A stretch of DNA of 18,706 bases from CAYYMD01 sp964472875 (GTDB taxonomy: Bacteria > Planctomycetota > Phycisphaerae > SM23-33), in assembly GCA_964472875.1 (NCBI GenBank), contig CAYYMD010000054.1, positions 1-18,706 of the forward strand. Reading direction: 5' to 3'. Below are positions 14,846 to 18,706 of this stretch, in pieces (position 1 is the stretch's first letter; each line of letters opens with the position of its first letter). The notes beneath the pieces were generated by a model. It was not told the DNA's origin, searched no databases, and saw only the letters and a program-made list of their open reading frames with translations. Position numbers and translations under genes: made by a program.

Positions 14846-14981
14846 ACAATTCACGCCAAGACCGTATACACTGTCGAAGCAAAAGGCAAGTGCCTTATGT
14901 AATGCCTGCCTAACTGTCCGCCCGAAGGAAACTGACGGAAACTTATTTATATCCATCCTTTATCATTCCGATATATAACCC

Positions 14982-15051
14982 GGACAAGTTAACCCCAAGG
15001 AGGTCAAGGCAGGGAATTACAGCCGAGGCCATTATCGAAAGGAAGCGAGGA
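14982..15051 (+). promoter_or_regulatory. csrA leader with clustered GGA motifs
   Basis: Five GGA triplets lie within 70 nt: 14982, 14999, 15013, 15041 and 15049, the last overlapping the ATG. Three have the ANGGA form favoured by CsrA. The one at 14999 is part of a perfect AAGGAGGT Shine-Dalgarno sequence with no start codon at usable distance. The pattern fits CsrA binding its own mRNA; that is inference from known csrA autoregulation. Confidence 0.45.
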
Positions 15052-15242
15052 TGCTCGTTCTTGCAAGACGACAAAATGAATCGATTATGATCGGCGACAA
15101 CATAGAAGTCACCATTCTCGAGGTGCGCGGGGAAAAGGTGCGGCTGGGGATAAACGCCCCCACTGATGTTCCGGTCCACCGCAAGGAAATCTACCTCAAC
15201 ATCATCGAGAGCAACAACAGCCGGTCCGATTCATCCAATTAA
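15051..15242 (+). CDS. csrA: Carbon storage regulator CsrA
   Basis: 63 residues, the normal size of this small RNA-binding dimer that controls translation and mRNA stability by covering GGA motifs near ribosome binding sites. The canonical opening MLVLARRQNESIMIGD is intact, with L4 and R6-R7 on the first RNA-binding strand, and the second binding patch is present as VPVHRKEIY with R44. The tail (about 54-63) is Ser/Asn-rich and probably disordered. The ATG at 15051 follows AAAGGAAG at 6-8 nt. It is a single gene, divergent from mtnA and convergent with the HD-GYP gene. No fliW or flagellar gene lies in the window, so the usual CsrA antagonist is not evident here. Confidence 0.97.
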   Translation: MLVLARRQNESIMIGDNIEVTILEVRGEKVRLGINAPTDVPVHRKEIYLNIIESNNSRSDSSN

Positions 15243-15304
15243 CCCCATTTGCGTATTGTAGCCGGTTTAGGGTCAAGCGAAGGCGCGGCCTGGGCCCGTA
15301 CTCT

Positions 15305-16141
15305 TCAGGCCGGGCAGGCCACCTTTTCCAACTGGGGCATATTCACCACGGCCGCCAGGGCTTCGACGCATTCCATGTCGTAGCCGGCGGGTGAGCACCG
15401 CCGCAGTTCCTTGACCACCACATAAGGACTCATGGCCGGACGGTGCGGCCGGTCGTGCGTCATGGCGTCGTACGCGTCGGCCACGGCCAGCACGCGGGCC
15501 TCCACGGGAATGTCCTGCCCCTCCAGGGCGGCGGGATAACCGGTCCCGTTCATTCGCTCGTGATGATGCCGTATGGCCGGGAGAATCTCCTGAAGCGAAC
15601 TCAGCGGCTTGAGCAACTCGTGCGATACGTCGGCGTGCCTCTCTATCATTCTGAACTCGCCGGTGGTAAGCTGCGCTTTGCGGTTTAGGACGCTTTCTGG
15701 AACCGCCAGCATGCCGATATCGTGCAGTTGCCCGGCAAGATTCATCAGGCGGCACTTATCCTTCGGCAGGTTCATCTGGAGTGCGATTTTCTCGGCCAGG
15801 TCGCCGATTCGCTGGCTACGGCCCCTGGTGTATCCGTCGCGTGTCTCGACGAACTTGATAATACGGCGAAGGACGCGTATGTAATGCTGCTCCGCTTCGG
15901 CGGCCGCACGACTGGTCTGTTCCGACTGGTCGTACAGGTCGCCCACCGCGCGCCGCACGTTGAACGTGAGCATTATTCCGGTAATAACAATGACTCCGCC
16001 GAGCACCGCACTGGCAACGTGAGTTCCCGCAAGGGCCATGGCGCACGCCGCTACCGCGATTCCCGCCATAAAGACCAACACGCCCCGCACCAGCTGGCTG
16101 GCGTCCGGCATTAATTTTACGTTCTTCAGATATCTCAACAC
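15305..16141 (-). CDS. Membrane-anchored HD-GYP domain protein
   Basis: 278 residues. Two transmembrane helices (about 18-39 and 42-60) form an N-terminal anchor, a short linker helix follows (70-95), then an HD-GYP domain (about 95-275), the class that degrades cyclic di-GMP. Seen: LHDIG with H140-D141, H169, HHH 192-194 with E195, GTGYP at 199-203 and VADAYDAM with D222. Two departures: the TxGHSxR motif reads TRGRSQR, so the first histidine is R108, and the lysine after HDIG is M144. The core ligands remain, so activity is possible but doubtful. Translation starts at GTG 16141, supported by AAGGAGG 10 nt upstream (16152-16158). The gene follows the HEAT-protein terminator, so it probably has its own promoter. 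Confidence 0.85.
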   Translation of the reverse strand: MLRYLKNVKLMPDASQLVRGVLVFMAGIAVAACAMALAGTHVASAVLGGVIVITGIMLTFNVRRAVGDLYDQSEQTSRAAAEAEQHYIRVLRRIIKFVETRDGYTRGRSQRIGDLAEKIALQMNLPKDKCRLMNLAGQLHDIGMLAVPESVLNRKAQLTTGEFRMIERHADVSHELLKPLSSLQEILPAIRHHHERMNGTGYPAALEGQDIPVEARVLAVADAYDAMTHDRPHRPAMSPYVVVKELRRCSPAGYDMECVEALAAVVNMPQLEKVACPA

Positions 16142-16229
16142 CAGGGGAGTTCCTCCTTAATGAAAGTTCCCGACCCCGTGTAACTTAAGATACGATACCG
16201 CCTCAGACAAAAATCTATGAAAATATCGC

Positions 16230-16262
16230 AAAAAAAAGGCCGGCGCTTATGATGCGCCGGCC
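16230..16262 (-). terminator. Intrinsic terminator of the HEAT-repeat gene
   Basis: On the minus strand, GGCCGGCGC (16262-16254) pairs with GCGCCGGCC (16246-16238) in a perfect 9-bp stem with a 7-nt loop, followed directly by eight T residues (16237-16230). It begins 26 bp after the stop codon of the HEAT gene and separates it from the HD-GYP gene. Confidence 0.92.
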
Positions 16263-16288
16263 CGTGTATCTGAATTAACGCTTCCTGC

Positions 16289-18466
16289 TCAGTCGGCTTC
16301 TTTCGCCTCGAGAATCAGGGACTCTATCTTTTCACTGGACAGGTTCATAGCTCCAAGTGCCTGTGCCGCGGCGTTTCTAAGCGGCTTGGCCCCGTCGCCT
16401 TTGACTACATCCAGAATCGTCGTCCGCTGCTCGTCGGTAAGATGGTTGCCGAACCGCCTCAGCGACTCGCTCAACGCCTCGAACGCAGATATTCTCACCT
16501 CATCTGAGGCGCGGTCGCCGACGGCCAGAGACACTATTGCCTGCTGGGCTTCGGCCGTCTGGATGGCCGCCAGCGCTTGTGCGGCGGCGACGTTCAGGGA
16601 CGAATCCTTGTGCTTAAGCGCCTTATTCAGCGCTTCGGTCGCCCTCGTAATGTCATATACCCGGTTGCCGGTCAATCCCAGCAGTCGTATCGCCTTTGCG
16701 GCCTTTACGGCCCATTCGACCTGCTTTTCCTCGGAGAACACCACGCCGGCAGCAAGTTTCTTGGCCTTGTTGATGCCTTCTTCCATGACTCCAACAGGCG
16801 GTTCCGGCCGGACGAGCGCCATAGACTTGTCCGACTGTGACAATTCTTTCAGGCGCATGCTTTCCTCTGCGGCCACTACAATCGGAATAGTCGAAAAACC
16901 GGGCTCGGAACGAATGGCATTGACAGTCTTTATAGGTGAGGGCTCTGCCGCAATCAGCACCGCATCCACGCCTTGGGAGCGGCTTATGGCCTTTACGGCG
17001 CCGTCGGGTGTCCTGGCCTCGAGAACCTCGTATTTCAAGCCACGGAGGTTATCCTTGTACTTATTGAGTATGTTGGGGTCTTCGGCCACGACCAGCGCCT
17101 TTTTCTGCCCCGTCTGCCTTATGGCCTCTATGAGCACCATAATCACCACATGAGAATTGGTGAACTTTTCGCCCGGCAGGGCCTCCGCCAGAGACTGCGC
17201 CGCCAGGTAACGCACCTTGCGGTTGGCGTAGGTCAGTGCGCTGACCAGTGGCTGGCCGCCGCCGACCATTGGCTTTACCATATTTTCAGCGCCGGTTGTC
17301 TGGGCCAGTGCCTGTATGGCGCCGATGGCGACGGGTATCTGGTCGTCTTTCATGGCGCGCTTGAGCACCGCCTGCTGGTAGCGGACTCCACCGGCCAGAG
17401 CAAAATAATCCGCTCCGGGCATATCTTCGGGCTTGGTGGGGTCTTCCTTGCCTTCGGGCAAATCTGCCTCTTTCCTGAGGTTCGCAGCAATCCACAGCGA
17501 TACCGCGTGATGCAGGTCCGGGTCGTGCTTCAGCGCCAGGCGAGACATCCTCATGGCGTAAATTTCGTCGAATATCTCACGCGGCACCTTCTTGTATACC
17601 AGGCCGAGGTTCTCTTTCCAATACCAGACGTTGGCCGTGGGATATCTCTCATCCGGCATGAGCGATTCGGCGTTATAGTAATACTTCAATGCCGAATCGT
17701 AGAAGAGTTCTGATGTGCTCTTCTTGGCCACGACCTTGCCCACGCAGGCGACAAGCGCCGAAATCGCCGCCTTCTGATTGGACTGGATAACACCCTTACG
17801 CGTGGCCAGCTCCTTCAGCCGCGGCGCCGCGTGGGGATAGCCGATTTCGCCAAGAGTATCCACGATTATCCGCTGGAGTTCGTCGTTTTCGGTCTGCAGT
17901 GCGGCCGAAAGTCCGCGCACGGCCTCCTTGCCGAGCCGTGGAAGAACAATAATAATCCGTTCTTTCAGCAGCGGCGCAGTCGTGGGGTCGATAAGCTTCT
18001 GTATCAACTGCGGCAGCGCGTATTCGCCGCTGACCTTAAGACGCTTTGCGCCCCTTTCGAACGAACGTATCGTGCCGGTCAGCAGTTTGATGGATTCGGT
18101 GATTTCTTCGGGGTCGGCCCGTTTTGCTTCATAGCCGCCCTCGATGGTCTTGCGAAGGCGGGCGACAACCTCTTTCATGCCCTCCATGCCTTCGGCCCGG
18201 CGCAAAAGGCCCTCAAGGCCCTCTGTCTGCTGCGAAAGTTCATAAATGACCTTGTCGCTTGCGCCGGATTCGAGCAATTGCGTTGCGTAGGAGCTTGCCA
18301 CGTCCGGCTGGGCCACCTTCACGAAGTGGACGAAATCGTCCCATAACTCCTGGGCGTTTTTGCCGGCGGCCGGGGCGGTCGCCGTTTCCTGCGAGAAAAC
18401 GGATCCCGCCGGCATAACCACAAATGCACATACCATCATAACCAGAGCCAGTCTCATTTTGCTCAC
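16289..18466 (-). CDS. Exported HEAT-repeat protein with an embedded receiver-like domain
   Basis: 725 residues. A signal peptide (about 1-25, MRLALVMMVCAFVVMPAGSVFS, likely cleaved before QETATAPA) predicts export. Helical HEAT-type repeats occupy about 150-245 (for example LKERIIIVLPRLGKEAVRGL), 360-450 and 580-715 (for example LNVAAAQALAAIQTAEAQQAI). Between the last two lies a receiver-like alpha/beta segment, about 455-570: KALVVAEDPNIL, YEVLEARTPDGAVKAI, VDAVLIAAEPSP, TIPIVVAAEES and LVRPEPPVG. The phosphoacceptor Asp is replaced (AA at 506-507), Thr of strand 4 is Ala, and the Lys of KP is R553, so it cannot be phosphorylated conventionally. The GTG start at 18466 has GGGAG 7 nt upstream; ATG 18457 is the alternative. 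It is monocistronic, with a promoter at 18605 and terminator at 16230. Function unknown, possibly a scaffold. Confidence 0.85.
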   Translation of the reverse strand: MSKMRLALVMMVCAFVVMPAGSVFSQETATAPAAGKNAQELWDDFVHFVKVAQPDVASSYATQLLESGASDKVIYELSQQTEGLEGLLRRAEGMEGMKEVVARLRKTIEGGYEAKRADPEEITESIKLLTGTIRSFERGAKRLKVSGEYALPQLIQKLIDPTTAPLLKERIIIVLPRLGKEAVRGLSAALQTENDELQRIIVDTLGEIGYPHAAPRLKELATRKGVIQSNQKAAISALVACVGKVVAKKSTSELFYDSALKYYYNAESLMPDERYPTANVWYWKENLGLVYKKVPREIFDEIYAMRMSRLALKHDPDLHHAVSLWIAANLRKEADLPEGKEDPTKPEDMPGADYFALAGGVRYQQAVLKRAMKDDQIPVAIGAIQALAQTTGAENMVKPMVGGGQPLVSALTYANRKVRYLAAQSLAEALPGEKFTNSHVVIMVLIEAIRQTGQKKALVVAEDPNILNKYKDNLRGLKYEVLEARTPDGAVKAISRSQGVDAVLIAAEPSPIKTVNAIRSEPGFSTIPIVVAAEESMRLKELSQSDKSMALVRPEPPVGVMEEGINKAKKLAAGVVFSEEKQVEWAVKAAKAIRLLGLTGNRVYDITRATEALNKALKHKDSSLNVAAAQALAAIQTAEAQQAIVSLAVGDRASDEVRISAFEALSESLRRFGNHLTDEQRTTILDVVKGDGAKPLRNAAAQALGAMNLSSEKIESLILEAKEAD

Positions 18467-18604
18467 TTGGTGTCTCCCAGCATATTTATATTATAAAAAA
18501 CACTTATCGACATTTCGCGATAATCATTGCATCAAAAGCGTCATAACGCAAGTGATTATATTATGTATATACAGGCATGCTATAAGCAAGCACGGCCACC
18601 CGCG

Positions 18605-18632
18605 ATTATAGGCCCCCGCCCCCAAGTGTCAA
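18605..18632 (-). promoter_or_regulatory. Consensus sigma-70 promoter for the HEAT-repeat gene
   Basis: Read on the minus strand, perfect TTGACA (18632-18627) and perfect TATAAT (18610-18605) are separated by 16 GC-rich bases. Transcription near 18598 leaves a leader of about 130 nt, which holds a small inverted repeat (TTATCG 18504-18509, CGATAA 18518-18523). Confidence 0.75.
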
Positions 18633-18653
18633 TAACAGGTTTATGATACTAAA

Positions 18654-18663
18654 ACAGTACTGT
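18654..18663. repeat. 10-bp palindrome upstream of the HEAT-gene promoter
   Basis: ACAGTACTGT is a perfect palindrome lying 21 bp upstream of the -35 box at 18627-18632. It is a possible operator, with no other support. Confidence 0.25.
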
Positions 18664-18706
18664 CCCATTAACTTGAGACTGCATTAACATAACTATTTAA
18701 ATTGTA

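Noticed and set aside
14846..14956. 37-residue N-terminal extension of MtnA
   Set aside because: The family's conserved start aligns near 14845, and the longer start has its AAAGG directly abutting the ATG, too close to work. Not fully excluded.

Overview
This 18.7 kb window looks like chromosome from an anaerobic or facultative bacterium. The best guess is Planctomycetota, class Phycisphaerae. That is an inference from the style of the genes: exported HEAT-repeat proteins, an aldo/keto reductase with an iron-sulfur tail, csrA, and single genes or short operons rather than long ones. No marker gene in the window settles it. Most genes are GC-rich (about 60% or more in sampled stretches). One block, about 2850-4750, is clearly poorer in GC (roughly 40-53% in sampled lines) and holds a restriction-modification (R-M) system. 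I found no tRNA, rRNA, CRISPR array, transposase or integrase.

Layout. Positions 216-2104 (minus) carry pgsA and ribBA, coupled by a 4-bp ATGA overlap (phospholipid head-group and riboflavin synthesis). Positions 2277-4744 (minus) carry a beta-class DNA methyltransferase with an unusual C-terminal staphylococcal-nuclease-like domain, a MjaI-family restriction enzyme one base downstream, and a glutamine-rich membrane protein 31 bases further on. Positions 4923-8563 (plus) carry a MEMO/AmmeMemoRadiSam-B protein, then pgk, rpe and a histidine-phosphatase-fold protein that has lost its catalytic residues. Positions 8835-10963 (plus) carry accD and a 4Fe-4S aldo/keto reductase. Positions 11011-13699 carry an exported protein with three LPP20-like repeats (minus), divergent from a stand-alone receiver protein (plus), followed by a YbaK-type tRNA-editing protein (plus). 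Positions 13787-16141 carry mtnA (minus), csrA (plus) and a membrane HD-GYP protein (minus). Positions 16289-18466 (minus) carry a large exported HEAT-repeat protein with an embedded receiver-like domain, flanked by a consensus promoter and a clear intrinsic terminator.

The items most worth attention are the following. (1) The R-M cassette: the MjaI family is known to act at CTAG, and a full read of the window found only one CTAG where base composition predicts about 70; that one lies inside the methyltransferase gene. An 11-bp perfect inverted repeat sits immediately upstream of the methyltransferase ribosome binding site, and the methyltransferase carries a catalytically dead OB-fold (SNase) domain that could be a regulatory or nucleic-acid-binding module. 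(2) A systematically inactivated histidine phosphatase next to rpe. (3) A receiver-like domain without its phosphoacceptor inside an exported HEAT protein. (4) A csrA leader with five closely spaced GGA motifs and an orphan consensus Shine-Dalgarno sequence.
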